The notes under the pieces: generated by a model
Told to the model about the DNA's origin: nothing
Database searches by the model: none
What the model saw: only the letters and a program-made list of their open reading frames with translations
Source of the DNA: Lactococcus cremoris subsp. cremoris NBRC 100676
GTDB lineage: Bacteria; Bacillota; Bacilli; Lactobacillales; Streptococcaceae
Length of the DNA: 39,440 nucleotides
Assembly (NCBI RefSeq): GCF_001591705.1
Contig: NZ_BCVK01000015.1
Coordinates: forward strand, 1 to 39,440
Direction: 5' to 3'
Shown here: piece by piece, positions 1-8,039 of the stretch
Numbering within the stretch: the first letter of the stretch is position 1
Layout: every line of letters begins with the position of its first letter
Position numbers and translations under genes: made by a program

Positions 1-2
1 AC

Positions 3-206
3 AAAGGTAACTGTCATGATAATTCAGTCATGGAGAACTTCTTTGGCTTGCTTAAACAAGAAATCTACTATGGTCATGTTTTCAATTCATTTGAAGAACT
101 TGAACAAGCGATTACTAAATGGATTCACTATTACAACACGAAACGAATTAAGAAAAAATTGAACTGGATGAGTCCAATCCAATATCGTTTAACTTATTCA
201 AAATAA
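3..206 (+). CDS. IS3-family transposase, 3' end only (window edge)
   Basis: This is the C-terminal part, 67 residues, of the DDE integrase-type transposase of an IS3-family insertion sequence; the rest lies outside the window. The segment keeps the end of the catalytic core: the D-N pair followed by the conserved glutamate in MENFFGLLKQE, then the YYNTKRI and MSPIQYR signatures that close IS3 orfB proteins. Those motifs are typical of the IS150-like subgroup. The stop codon is at 204-206 and the element's right end follows about 55 bases later. I do not assign a named IS. Whether the element is complete and active cannot be judged here. Confidence 0.9.
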   Translation, partial: KGNCHDNSVMENFFGLLKQEIYYGHVFNSFEELEQAITKWIHYYNTKRIKKKLNWMSPIQYRLTYSK

Positions 207-215
207 CAAAAAAAA

Positions 216-260
216 GACAAGAAATTATTCTTGTCTAAAAAGTCTAGCTTTTGGGGTTCA
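216..260. mobile_element. Right end of the IS3-family element, with hairpin
   Basis: The element appears to end at 260: the reverse complement of the last bases reads TGAACCCCAAAAGCTAGAC, beginning with the TG that IS3 termini carry. Inside the end is a perfect 8-bp hairpin, GACAAGAA (216-223) and TTCTTGTC (228-235). On the minus strand this hairpin is followed by a run of eight T, so it would act as an intrinsic terminator for transcription arriving from the convergent pseudouridine synthase gene, whose stop is only 10 bases away. The left terminus and target duplication are not visible. Confidence 0.65.
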
Positions 261-269
261 CATCAGAAA

Positions 270-1142
270 TTACTTCTTTTTTATTTTATTTAGAATGTTT
301 GAAAAGCTAGGGCTCGGTGCCGAAATGTTTAAAAGTTGATTAGTGAAGGGATGGGGGATAATGATGCTTTCAGCATGTAGCATCAAGCGTGAGGTGCTTT
401 TTTGCCCATATAATGCATCTCCAATGATAGGGTGACCTAAAGAGGATAAATGAACACGAATTTGATGTGTTCGTCCTGTATCCAAAATACATTTAACTAA
501 ACTTTTGTCAGTAAAATTTTGTATAAGTTGAACATGTGTGATTGCTTTTTGCCCATGTTTAGAAATGATTCGTTTATTCTTTTCATGACGATTTTGTCCA
601 ATGGCTTGGTTGATGGTAAAGGTTTCTTCTAAGAAATGACCAGCAACAAGAGCTAAATATTCACGATGAATTTTATTTTCTTCAAACATTTTTCCAAGAA
701 TTGGCAGTACGAATTGATTTTTGGCAAATAAAACAGCTCCAGAAGTTGCCTGGTCAAGTCGATGAACCACAAAAACATTTTGATTAATTGCTGCTTCAAC
801 ATGATTTTGTAAAGCAATTTCATCAGCTGTATTTCCGTGAGTTTTCATTCCTTCAGGTTTATTGACTACAATCAAATGTTCATCCTCATAGAGAATATCT
901 GCTAAGGAGGCTGAGCCAAATTTTAATGACAAATTTGAAAAATCTTCTTTATCAAAAATAAGAGTCACCTTATCTCCAGCATGAAGGAGTTGATTTTCAT
1001 CGATTATTTGATCATTGACTAAAGCATGTTTTTTCATTCGTAAAAAATGTCTTTGTTTACGCGGGACGAGCCAAGTTTTTTCAAGTAAATCTGAAAGAAC
1101 TTGTGGGATAAAATTTTCGGGTAAAATGAAGTTAAATTCCAT
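270..1142 (-). CDS. RluA/RluD-family RNA pseudouridine synthase
   Basis: The protein converts specific uridines in rRNA or tRNA to pseudouridine. It has a short S4-like N-terminal region (about residues 10-70) and then the RluA-type catalytic core with the HRLDQATSG motif, whose Asp at about residue 130 is the catalytic nucleophile. Length (290-292 residues) fits the family. An upstream in-frame GTG at 1148-1146 could also start it, but the ATG at 1142-1140 is preferred because the likely -10 box (TATAAT, 1154-1149) would begin the transcript at or next to this ATG. No Shine-Dalgarno sequence is visible, so the mRNA may be leaderless. The exact RNA target cannot be read from sequence, so no symbol is given. 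Confidence 0.9.
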   Translation of the reverse strand: MEFNFILPENFIPQVLSDLLEKTWLVPRKQRHFLRMKKHALVNDQIIDENQLLHAGDKVTLIFDKEDFSNLSLKFGSASLADILYEDEHLIVVNKPEGMKTHGNTADEIALQNHVEAAINQNVFVVHRLDQATSGAVLFAKNQFVLPILGKMFEENKIHREYLALVAGHFLEETFTINQAIGQNRHEKNKRIISKHGQKAITHVQLIQNFTDKSLVKCILDTGRTHQIRVHLSSLGHPIIGDALYGQKSTSRLMLHAESIIIPHPFTNQLLNISAPSPSFSNILNKIKKK

Positions 1143-1148
1143 AATCAC

Positions 1149-1154
1149 ATTATA
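1149..1154 (-). promoter_or_regulatory. -10 box of the pseudouridine synthase gene
   Basis: Perfect TATAAT on the minus strand, 6 bases before the ATG of the gene. No convincing -35 lies at the usual distance (the 17-bp position reads TGGGGG). If used, transcription begins at about the start codon. Confidence 0.45.
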
Positions 1155-1220
1155 CTATAAGTTTTTAGTTGCCCCCAAAATATAAAGAGCTCAAATTGTG
1201 AATATCGAAAGAATTACTTT

Positions 1221-1409
1221 TCAATTAACTCTAGGTTTGTTATAATCAAAGTATCTTCTTAAAAATACGTAATAAAAATAACTCAAAGTGTAAAAAATGA
1301 TAAATATTATGAGTGGAATTATAGAAAGAGAAAAAATGCTAACAAAAAAATTTAAAGAGACATTAGAATATGAAGGGTCAGTTTCCTTAACTTCATGAGG
1401 GTCTGACAA
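1221..1409 (-). CDS. Doubtful small membrane ORF (62 aa)
   Basis: A 62-codon reading frame from a TTG codon without a visible ribosome site. Residues 20-50 are strongly hydrophobic (FFVSIFSLSIIPLIIFIIFY) and the tail is basic, as in a single-span membrane peptide. It matches no family I recognise. Its 5' end abuts the breakpoint of the truncated FMN-binding gene, so it may be a fragment brought in by the rearrangement that removed that gene's 5' end, or simply AT-rich non-coding DNA. I favour non-coding or remnant. Confidence 0.2.
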   Translation of the reverse strand: MSDPHEVKETDPSYSNVSLNFFVSIFSLSIIPLIIFIIFYTLSYFYYVFLRRYFDYNKPRVN

Positions 1410-1713
1410 TCATCCACATGTTACGGGAACATGGATTTCTTATTTACATCTTACCAATGATGAACGGATATTGGCACCAGCGGCAGGGATGCATTATTTA
1501 GAAGAAGACATTAAAGTAAATGATACAATTTATCTTATGCTTGGGGTTAGAGAAGTCGAAGGTAAAAATGGCTATCAAGGGATTGGCTTTAGGGTGAGTG
1601 CTAAAGCAAAACTTATTTCAAGTGGTCCAGACTATGCGATGATGAAAGAGAAATATCCATTTTTAAGAGCAGTTCTTGAACTTACTCCGTTGGAAGTAGA
1701 GCAACTATTATAA
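1399..1713 (+). pseudogene. Pyridoxamine 5'-phosphate oxidase-like FMN-binding protein, 5'-truncated
   Basis: The frame is open from just after a TGA at 1396 and encodes about 104 residues ending at 1713. It resembles the split-barrel flavin-binding family (pyridoxamine-phosphate-oxidase-like, usually about 125-130 residues): HVTGTWISYLHL, ILAPAAGMHYLEED, VREVEGKNGYQGIGF and the SGPDYAMMKEKYPFLRAVLE segment are characteristic. The N-terminal strand that normally precedes the PHxxxTW segment, roughly 25-30 residues, and a start codon with ribosome site are missing; upstream sequence is unrelated. A TTG at 1471 would give an 80-residue product lacking half the barrel. I call it a remnant left by a deletion or rearrangement near 1400. 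Confidence 0.7.
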
Positions 1714-1801
1714 AGATAATTTTTCATCTTATGAAAGATTATCTATAAAATTAAATGAGTTTTTGAATAATTATATAATGATTTATTAATTATTTTTTTA
1801 A

Positions 1802-1807
1802 TATAAT
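1802..1807 (+). promoter_or_regulatory. -10 box of the DUF3290/DUF421 pair
   Basis: Perfect TATAAT 20 bases before the start of the DUF3290 gene, close to a strong GGGGGGAGA ribosome site. The -35 region is weak (TGATTT at 17 bp). Confidence 0.4.
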
Positions 1808-1827
1808 AGTTATTAAGGGGGGAGAAC

Positions 1828-2259
1828 ATGAAGTTTTATGATATTGAATTTTTAAAATCTCAAGCTGGACTTAGCGATTATCTTCGGTATATCTTTATTT
1901 TTGGGAGTCTTGTAGTTCTTGTTATTGTATTTGCTATATATATTAAGCATAGAATTAAAACGAAATATAGAGATCTTAGTATTATTTTATTATTATTTAT
2001 TATTTTAGAAATCGGTATACAATATTCCAATTATCAAATTAACCAGTCTAAGCATACTCAATCTTCACAGATGGTTGGATTCATTGAAAGAGTCGCTAAA
2101 AATGAAAGAACGGATAAAAATAATATTTTTGTTAATTCCACACAATTAGCTGATGGCGTGATTGTCAAAATAAAAGGTGATTATTATAAAGTTAATCTTA
2201 GTACTGATCAGCAATCATATACCCTTACCAAAAGTTACTTGATTAATCCAGAAAAATAA
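1828..2259 (+). CDS. DUF3290-family membrane protein
   Basis: A 143-residue membrane protein with two hydrophobic helices (about residues 22-42 and 50-66) and a C-terminal soluble part of about 75 residues. The overall design and its position directly before a DUF421 gene match the DUF3290 family of Lactobacillales, whose function is unknown. A strong ribosome site (GGGGGGAGA) precedes the ATG. It is separated from the next gene by 17 bases, so the two are probably cotranscribed and may form a membrane complex; that last point is inference from the recurring gene pair. Confidence 0.75.
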   Translation: MKFYDIEFLKSQAGLSDYLRYIFIFGSLVVLVIVFAIYIKHRIKTKYRDLSIILLLFIILEIGIQYSNYQINQSKHTQSSQMVGFIERVAKNERTDKNNIFVNSTQLADGVIVKIKGDYYKVNLSTDQQSYTLTKSYLINPEK

Positions 2260-2276
2260 AAAATTTAGGAGTTATA

Positions 2277-2912
2277 ATGCAATTATACAGTCCAATAATA
2301 TTAAAATTTGCTTTAGGGATTATTTGTTTAATTATTCAAATAAATTTAATGGGTAAAGGTAATCTTGCTCCCTCATCAGCAATGGACCAAGTTCAAAATT
2401 ATGTTTTAGGTGGAATTATTGGTGGAGTCATTTATAATGATTCTATTACGGTCTTACAATTTGTCTTGGTTCTAATCATATGGACGCTGTTAGTATTAAT
2501 TTTGAAATTTGCAAAGGAGCACAATCGCTATGTAAAATTAATCATTGATGGTAAACCCTTGACTCTAATTCAAGATGGGAAAGTTAGAGTAAATGAATGC
2601 CTCAGAAATGGAATCTCTGCTAATGAATTAATGTTTAAATTACGTTCCAATGGTATCTATGAGATACATAATGTTAAAAGAGCTATTTTAGAGCAAAATG
2701 GTCAATTGACATTGATTGAATTTGGCGGTGAAAATATTAAATATCCAATTATTGTTGATGGACAAGCAAATTTTGACGTTCTCGAATTAATTGATAAAGA
2801 TGAAGTTTGGCTTGAACAACAAATTAATCTGCAAGGGTACAACCAAATCAAGGAAATTTATTTAGGTGAATACTTATCAGGTGAACTTAAGCTTTACGGA
2901 TATACAAAGTAA
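2277..2912 (+). CDS. DUF421 (YetF/YrbG-like) membrane protein
   Basis: The 211-residue protein has three predicted membrane helices in its first 80 residues (about 8-26, 44-52 and 60-78, with the GGIIGGVIYND segment between) followed by a cytoplasmic domain typical of the DUF421/YetF group, including the KPLTLIQDGK and NELMFKLRSNGI stretches. Members are inner-membrane proteins of uncertain function, some linked to spore or envelope physiology. The gene uses an AGGAG site 7 bases before ATG. It follows the DUF3290 gene as second and apparently last member of a two-gene unit. Confidence 0.8.
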   Translation: MQLYSPIILKFALGIICLIIQINLMGKGNLAPSSAMDQVQNYVLGGIIGGVIYNDSITVLQFVLVLIIWTLLVLILKFAKEHNRYVKLIIDGKPLTLIQDGKVRVNECLRNGISANELMFKLRSNGIYEIHNVKRAILEQNGQLTLIEFGGENIKYPIIVDGQANFDVLELIDKDEVWLEQQINLQGYNQIKEIYLGEYLSGELKLYGYTK

Positions 2913-3297
2913 ATATTAGCAGGTGAATACTTTTCTTTTAATTTAAATTTAGCTAAATTATAGATGGATTTACAAATGATAAAAGTCTCAAAAGATGATT
3001 ATTTATTGTCGCTATATTGATAATAAAGATATAAATTTTATAAATAGAATTTTGATACTGTAAGTAAAACAATTGAAAAATCCTTAGAAATCTTTATAAT
3101 AAAACATAAATCCCTTTCGTTTTACAAATTTATATTGTAGTCCAAAGGGATTTTTGATAAAATAAGCAAAACTGAAAAGATGAAAACTAGAGGTCTTACA
3201 AATATGTAAGGAAAAAAATCGGAAAAGTATTAAAATAAGATATTGATGTATTCATTTGAGTAAGTATAGAAATAAAAAATATCTGAGGGAAGTATAG
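2913..3297. other. 385-base gap between DUF421 gene and pbp2A
   Basis: No coding frame of merit is seen. The stretch is very AT-rich. It holds one notable structure, the inverted repeat at 3108-3153 described separately, and the ribosome site GAGGGAAG just before pbp2A. A possible -10 (TAAAAT, 3231-3236) lacks a good -35, so the pbp2A promoter is not settled. Confidence 0.5.
3108..3156 (+). terminator. Terminator-like hairpin upstream of pbp2A
   Basis: A perfect 10-bp inverted repeat, AAATCCCTTT (3108-3117) and AAAGGGATTT (3144-3153), ending in a T run. The 26-base loop contains a second TACAA/TTGTA pairing. It could end the DUF421 transcript about 200 bases downstream of the gene, or be a leader attenuator of pbp2A. 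Confidence 0.5.
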
Positions 3298-5529
3298 ATG
3301 CCTGAAAATAAGAATTTCAGTCGGCGTAGTAAAAAAGAAACAGGAAAGAAAAGTTTAAAAATTCCTAAAATACGCCCTAAAAAACAAAAAAAACTTGAAG
3401 AAGAAATAGAAAAACCAGCTAAAACTAAATTTGGTAAATTTATGAGATCGATAAAACGTTTCTGGAAACGTTATAACTTAACAAAAATTACAATTATTTT
3501 TGTTTTGGTAGCGATCGTTGCGACAGGCTCATATCTTTTTTACTTGGCTAAAACAGCAAATGTGAAGGTTCTACAAAGTTCTATTTCTGCTCAGACAGTT
3601 ATTTATGATAAAGATAATAATGAAGCTGGAAATCTTTATGGTCAAAAGGGAACTCCTGTTAAGATTGACCAAATTTCTAAAAATATTACGAATGCTGTAG
3701 TGGCAACAGAAGATAGAACCTTTTATGAAAACCACGGGGTTAATTTGAAACGTTTTGCTCTGGCGGCAGTAACACTTGGTCGTTTTGGGGGTGGTTCAAC
3801 AATTACTCAACAGTTGGCTAAAAATGCTTACTTGACTCAAGAACAAACCATTGACCGTAAGGCGCGTGAATTTTTCTTGGCTCTTGAAATTAACAAACAC
3901 TATAGCAAAGATGAGATTTTAGATATGTATTTGAATAACTCTTACTTTGGTAATGGGGTTTGGGGAATTCAAGATGCAGCCTTGAAATATTTTGGAGTTC
4001 CAGCCAGTGAAGTAACTGTTGATGAAGCAGCCAGTCTTGCCGGAATGCTAAAAGGTCCTGAAATTTATAATCCTTTATATGAAAAGGGAAAATATGCCAC
4101 CGACCGTCGCAATACCGTCTTACAAAACATGGTTAATGCTGGCTATCTTGAGCAATCACAAGCAGATAGCTTTATGAAGGTTGATTTACAAGCTCAATTG
4201 CAAGATAATTATCAATCTAAAAGTAGTCAGTACAAATATCCAAGCTACTATAATGCGGTAATTTCTGAGGCTGAACGTAAGTATGGTTTAACCTTACAAG
4301 AAATTATGAATAATGGCTATAAAATTTATACGGGAATGGATCAAAATATGCAGTCAGGTTTACAAAAAACCTATGCGGATCCAAGCTTCTTCCCACAAGC
4401 AGCAGATGGAACCTATGCCCAGTCAGCATCGGTGGCAATTGATCCAAAAACAGGAGCTGTTAATGCTCTCGTGGGTAATGTTAATACAGAAGGTTCTAAT
4501 AGTTTTACTGATTATAACTATGCGACAATGTCTAAACGTTCTCCCGGTTCGGTCATCAAACCATTGATTGTCTATGCTCCTGCAATTGAAGCGGGTTGGT
4601 CAATTGACAAAACAGTTGATGACTCTCCGGCTGATTATAATGGTTGGAAACCAACGGACTTTGATAATCAATGGCGAGGACAAATTCCGATGTATACGGC
4701 TTTAGCCAATTCATATAATATTCCAGCCATAAATACCTATCAAGCCATTGGTCCAAAAGTTGGAAATGCTTTGGGACGTGAATTTGGTTTGGATTTAAAT
4801 AGTAAAAATGATGTTTTACCAACGGCTCTTGGCGCAGGAGTTGAAACAAATCCATGGCAAATTGCTCAGGCTTATCAAGCTTTTGCCAATGGTGGAGTAA
4901 TGAATGATGCGCATCTCATTACTAAAATTGAAAATGCAGCTGGTCAAGTCGTTAAAACGGCAAAAGTAAACAAAAAACGTGTCGTTAGTAAAGATACTGC
5001 CGATAAAATGACTCAAATGATGTTAGGGACTTACACTAATGGTTCTGCTTGGAAAGCTTCACCTAAATCTTATACTTTGGCAGGTAAGACAGGGACTAAC
5101 GAAGACCAAGACCAGTGGGTAGTCGGTTATACTCCAGATGTTGTGATGGCGCTTTGGGTTGGTTATTCTGATGGTAAATATAAATTGACAGGTTCATCAG
5201 AAGGACAAACGTCAGTAATTTTCCGTCAGGAAGCAAGTTATATGTTGCCTTACACCAAAGGAACACCTTTCACAGTTGAAAACCCTTATGCTCAGGCAGG
5301 CGTTGCAGCTCAACAACCTTATTGGACTCAACAAAGACAATATCAAGATGATATTGTAGACCAAGAACAGGCAGAAGCGAATACGACTGGAAATACTCCA
5401 GAAAGCTCTAGTTCTAGCACTTCATCATCTTCTGATTCCAATGGTTTGGACCTAGGTAAAATTGGTAAAAATATTGGTGATGCAGCTAAAAATGCTTGGG
5501 ATAAAGTTAAAGGGGTTTTTGGCAACTAA
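3298..5529 (+). CDS. pbp2A: Class A penicillin-binding protein (transglycosylase/transpeptidase)
   Basis: A bifunctional peptidoglycan synthase: it polymerises lipid II and cross-links the stem peptides at the outer face of the membrane. A basic cytoplasmic tail of about 60 residues precedes one membrane anchor (about 64-84). The GT51 domain follows, with the catalytic glutamate E138 in EDRTFYENHG and the GGGSTITQQLAKN block. The transpeptidase domain carries all three penicillin-binding motifs: S418-V-I-K421, S472-Y-N474 and K597-T-G. The C-terminus is a Ser-rich tail. Length (743) and location ahead of rpmG-secE-nusG match streptococcal PBP2a, hence the symbol. No defects are visible. The next gene, oatA, modifies the same polymer. 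Confidence 0.95.
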   Translation: MPENKNFSRRSKKETGKKSLKIPKIRPKKQKKLEEEIEKPAKTKFGKFMRSIKRFWKRYNLTKITIIFVLVAIVATGSYLFYLAKTANVKVLQSSISAQTVIYDKDNNEAGNLYGQKGTPVKIDQISKNITNAVVATEDRTFYENHGVNLKRFALAAVTLGRFGGGSTITQQLAKNAYLTQEQTIDRKAREFFLALEINKHYSKDEILDMYLNNSYFGNGVWGIQDAALKYFGVPASEVTVDEAASLAGMLKGPEIYNPLYEKGKYATDRRNTVLQNMVNAGYLEQSQADSFMKVDLQAQLQDNYQSKSSQYKYPSYYNAVISEAERKYGLTLQEIMNNGYKIYTGMDQNMQSGLQKTYADPSFFPQAADGTYAQSASVAIDPKTGAVNALVGNVNTEGSNSFTDYNYATMSKRSPGSVIKPLIVYAPAIEAGWSIDKTVDDSPADYNGWKPTDFDNQWRGQIPMYTALANSYNIPAINTYQAIGPKVGNALGREFGLDLNSKNDVLPTALGAGVETNPWQIAQAYQAFANGGVMNDAHLITKIENAAGQVVKTAKVNKKRVVSKDTADKMTQMMLGTYTNGSAWKASPKSYTLAGKTGTNEDQDQWVVGYTPDVVMALWVGYSDGKYKLTGSSEGQTSVIFRQEASYMLPYTKGTPFTVENPYAQAGVAAQQPYWTQQRQYQDDIVDQEQAEANTTGNTPESSSSSTSSSSDSNGLDLGKIGKNIGDAAKNAWDKVKGVFGN

Positions 5530-5552
5530 AAGTAAAAAAAACACTGAAAATA

Positions 5553-5561
5553 TGATAAAAT
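5553..5561 (+). promoter_or_regulatory. Extended -10 promoter of oatA
   Basis: TGaTAAAAT, an extended -10, lies 70 bases before oatA in the short pbp2A-oatA gap; the -35 region is poor. It would allow oatA expression independent of pbp2A. Confidence 0.4.
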
Positions 5562-5630
5562 TAAGAAGAAAGCGTAGTAGTTTTAAGACAAAATGAACTT
5601 AAAGAATAAAGATAGAAATCGAGAAGGAAA

Positions 5631-7448
5631 ATGAAGCGTTACGTCACAGGTTTTAATGGATTACGGACTATTGGAGTTTTAACGGTTATTCTTTATCACC
5701 TCTGGCCAAATCATGTTCAGGGCGGTTTTCTTGGTGTCGTTTTATTCTTTGTCCTTTCTGGTTATTTGGTGACGGACTCTCTTTTAAGGGAGTACGAAAG
5801 AAGTAAAAAGATTAATATTTGGAAGTTTTGGGGCAGAAGAATTAAAAGACTCTATCCTTTATTAATCTCAATCTTTCTTCTTGTCACACCTTATATTATT
5901 ATCTTCCAACCTAATTTATGGGCTGGCTTACGTTCAAACTTTCTTTCGGCTGTTTTTTCAGTGCAGAACTGGTGGCAAATTTCGCAAGGAAGTTCTTACT
6001 TCGCTGATATTGCTGGGGCTTCGCCCTTTAAACATATTTATTACTTAGCAATTGAAGGACAATTTTTCATCATCTGGCCTTTGCTTTTAATTGTATTACT
6101 TAAATTTGTTAAAAAACGGGGTCGAATTTTTATCATTGCTAATGTTTTAGCTATTCTTTCAGCAATTTTGATGGCGGTGCTTTTTGTTCCTGGGGCTGAC
6201 CCAACACGGGTTTATTATGGAACAGATACGCGGTTCTTTAGCTTAATGATGGGGGCAAGTTTAGCTTTCATCTGGCCTTTAAATAAACTTTCGCATAAGG
6301 TTAATAAAAAGGCAACTAAGATTGCTTGGCAGCTGATCATTGGCTTATCTTTAGTTCTATTGGTTGCTTATATCTTCATGCCGGCTCAAGGGACATTCGC
6401 TTACTATGGCGGAATGTGGCTGGCCAGTCTAGCAAGCGTTATATTAGTAGCACTAGTGGCACACCCAAGTCTACCAGCTAACAAGCTATTTTCAAATCCT
6501 GTTTTTGAATACATTGGTTCGCGTTCTTATGGAATTTATCTTTGGCAACTTCCTGTTTTTGCCTTTGCTGAGGCTAAAGTATTAGCACCAACTTCTTGGT
6601 ACAATTTGATTTGGCAATTAGCGCTCATTCTTATCCTGACTGAACTGTCATATCGTTTGATTGAGTTGCCTACACAGCGTTTTGATTATAGTAATGTTTT
6701 TGAAATTGTTCAAAATTTCATCCGAGAAAAAGGCTGGAAGTTGAAAAAGAATATTGGACCAATGATTCTTTCTGGACTTATTCTGATAAGTTTAGGTTTC
6801 ATAATTTTTTCACCTCCTTCACCACATGACCAAAGACTTATTGAAGAAAAAATCATGGCCCAACAAGTTGCTTTGCAAAAGAAACAATTAGCCGAAGCGA
6901 ATAACAAGGTTCCTCTGTCTTTGAAGACAGTTGCAGAAAAATATGAAATTCAACCAGTTGTTGCTGAAAAAGCTTCACAAATGAATGTTCTAGCACTTGG
7001 AGATTCGGTCATGGTTGCCGCTTCAACAAATTTGCAAGAGGTCTTCCCACATATGTATATTAATGCAGCAGTTGGTCGTCAAGCCGAGTCGCTTGCAACA
7101 GATTTAACGAATGCTAAGGCTAAAATGCCTAATCCAGATGCTTATCTGATTGGTCTGGGAACAAATGGAACAATTAAAGAATCTGAAATTGAAGCCGCAA
7201 TGAAGGTTGCAGGGAATAAACCAGTCTATTGGATGAACATTCATGCCGATCGAGTTTGGGCAAAACCTAATAATAATTTACTGACCAAAACGGCTAAGAA
7301 ATATAAAAACTTAAAAATTATTGATTGGAATAAAAAAGCATCGGGTCATAACGCATGGTTTTACAGTGACAATATCCATCCAAAAGGAACAGGTGCAGAA
7401 GAATACGCGACTTTGGTGGCAAACAGTCTGATTAAGGTAGCAAAATAG
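5631..7448 (+). CDS. oatA: Peptidoglycan O-acetyltransferase OatA
   Basis: An integral-membrane enzyme that transfers acetyl groups to the C6 hydroxyl of N-acetylmuramic acid, protecting the wall against lysozyme and autolysins. The N-terminal acyltransferase-3 domain (about 1-390) begins with FNGLRTIGVL and the catalytic YHLWP segment, and has about ten membrane helices. After a last helix and a short linker comes the extracellular SGNH domain (about 445-605), with the GDS serine at S459, the GLGTNG block and the D580-x-x-H583 pair that completes the triad. The 605-residue length is that expected of lactococcal OatA. It lies 101 bases after pbp2A with its own AAGGAAA ribosome site, pairing wall synthesis with wall protection. 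Confidence 0.93.
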   Translation: MKRYVTGFNGLRTIGVLTVILYHLWPNHVQGGFLGVVLFFVLSGYLVTDSLLREYERSKKINIWKFWGRRIKRLYPLLISIFLLVTPYIIIFQPNLWAGLRSNFLSAVFSVQNWWQISQGSSYFADIAGASPFKHIYYLAIEGQFFIIWPLLLIVLLKFVKKRGRIFIIANVLAILSAILMAVLFVPGADPTRVYYGTDTRFFSLMMGASLAFIWPLNKLSHKVNKKATKIAWQLIIGLSLVLLVAYIFMPAQGTFAYYGGMWLASLASVILVALVAHPSLPANKLFSNPVFEYIGSRSYGIYLWQLPVFAFAEAKVLAPTSWYNLIWQLALILILTELSYRLIELPTQRFDYSNVFEIVQNFIREKGWKLKKNIGPMILSGLILISLGFIIFSPPSPHDQRLIEEKIMAQQVALQKKQLAEANNKVPLSLKTVAEKYEIQPVVAEKASQMNVLALGDSVMVAASTNLQEVFPHMYINAAVGRQAESLATDLTNAKAKMPNPDAYLIGLGTNGTIKESEIEAAMKVAGNKPVYWMNIHADRVWAKPNNNLLTKTAKKYKNLKIIDWNKKASGHNAWFYSDNIHPKGTGAEEYATLVANSLIKVAK

Positions 7449-7449
7449 T

Positions 7450-7478
7450 TTGCGCTTGTAAATAATTTTTGATAGAAT
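7450..7478 (+). promoter_or_regulatory. rpmG promoter, directly abutting the start codon
   Basis: TTGCGC (7450-7455), 17-bp spacer, TAGAAT (7473-7478). The -35 overlaps the end of oatA. The predicted start of transcription, about 7484-7486, leaves only a few bases before the rpmG ATG at 7489. Confidence 0.6.
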
Positions 7479-7488
7479 AAGAGATAAT

Positions 7489-7638
7489 ATGTTAAGAAAA
7501 GCTGGATTAGCGTGTACCGTTTGTGGTTCACGAAATTATACACTCAATCTTTCATCAGTAGCGAAAGAAAAACGAGTTGAAGTTAAAAAGTTTTGCCGTA
7601 CTTGTGGCAAACACACATTGCACAAAGAAACGCGTTAA
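7489..7638 (+). CDS. rpmG: 50S ribosomal protein L33
   Basis: A 49-residue protein of the large subunit. Two CxxC pairs (C9-x-x-C12 and C37-x-x-C40) mark the zinc-binding form. The frame runs [14 protein letters not shown] to KHTLHKETR and stops with TAA at 7636-7638. The order rpmG-secE-nusG is conserved in streptococci and lactococci. The region just upstream offers only a weak AAGAGA ribosome site, and the promoter sits so close that the transcript may be nearly leaderless. Firmicutes often carry several L33 paralogs, including zinc-free ones; only this one is in the window. Confidence 0.95.
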   Translation: MLRKAGLACTVCGSRNYTLNLSSVAKEKRVEVKKFCRTCGKHTLHKETR

Positions 7639-7672
7639 ATCGTATTACTTTAATAGGATTTGAACACGTCGA

Positions 7673-7690
7673 ACTGACAGACTTGTCAGT
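7673..7690 (+). repeat. ACTGACA hairpin between rpmG and secE
   Basis: Perfect 7-bp stem ACTGACA (7673-7679) and TGTCAGT (7684-7690) with a 4-base loop, one of the recurrent copies of this word in intergenic regions of the window. It lacks a proper T run and so is more likely a processing or leader structure than a full terminator. Confidence 0.55.
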
Positions 7691-7749
7691 AAACTTTTAA
7701 TAAGAAATGGACTCTGTCAGTAATAATGTGGCAGGGATAGGAAAAGGTT

Positions 7750-7944
7750 ATGTTTAAATTTATTGGTAGCATTGTTGAAGAAATGAAATTGACAACTTGG
7801 CCAAGCAGAAAACAATCTGTTCGTGATTTTTTTATGGTCATTGAATATACAGCTTTCTTCTTGGTGTTTATCATAATTTTCGATTGGGTAACTCAACATG
7901 GAATTACATTTAGTGTTAGCCACTTGGTACCATTTCTCAAATAA
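7750..7944 (+). CDS. secE: Preprotein translocase subunit SecE
   Basis: A 64-residue subunit of the SecYEG channel that clamps SecY in the membrane. The conserved amphipathic segment EEMKLTTWPS precedes a single membrane helix (about residues 32-52). This one-span short form is normal for Gram-positive bacteria. The ATG is preceded by AGGAAAAGG. secY is in the spc cluster at 23286, and a hairpin terminator separates secE from nusG. Confidence 0.93.
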   Translation: MFKFIGSIVEEMKLTTWPSRKQSVRDFFMVIEYTAFFLVFIIIFDWVTQHGITFSVSHLVPFLK

Positions 7945-7953
7945 GCGATTAAT

Positions 7954-7980
7954 CTGTCATTTTTGACAGGTTTTTCTTTT
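7954..7980 (+). terminator. secE terminator
   Basis: CTGTCA (7954-7959), loop TTTT, TGACAG (7964-7969), then G and a T-rich run to 7980. It uses the same ACTGACA-like word as other terminators here. Confidence 0.8.
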
Positions 7981-8017
7981 CTTAACTGACAAAAGTTCTT
8001 TTAATTCAAGATAAATA

Positions 8018-8026
8018 TGATATAAT
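8018..8026 (+). promoter_or_regulatory. Extended -10 promoter of nusG
   Basis: TGaTATAAT, an extended consensus -10, lies about 125 bases before nusG. The -35 region is poor, as is usual for extended -10 promoters. Predicted start about 8033. Confidence 0.65.
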
Positions 8027-8039
8027 AATATTATCTGAT

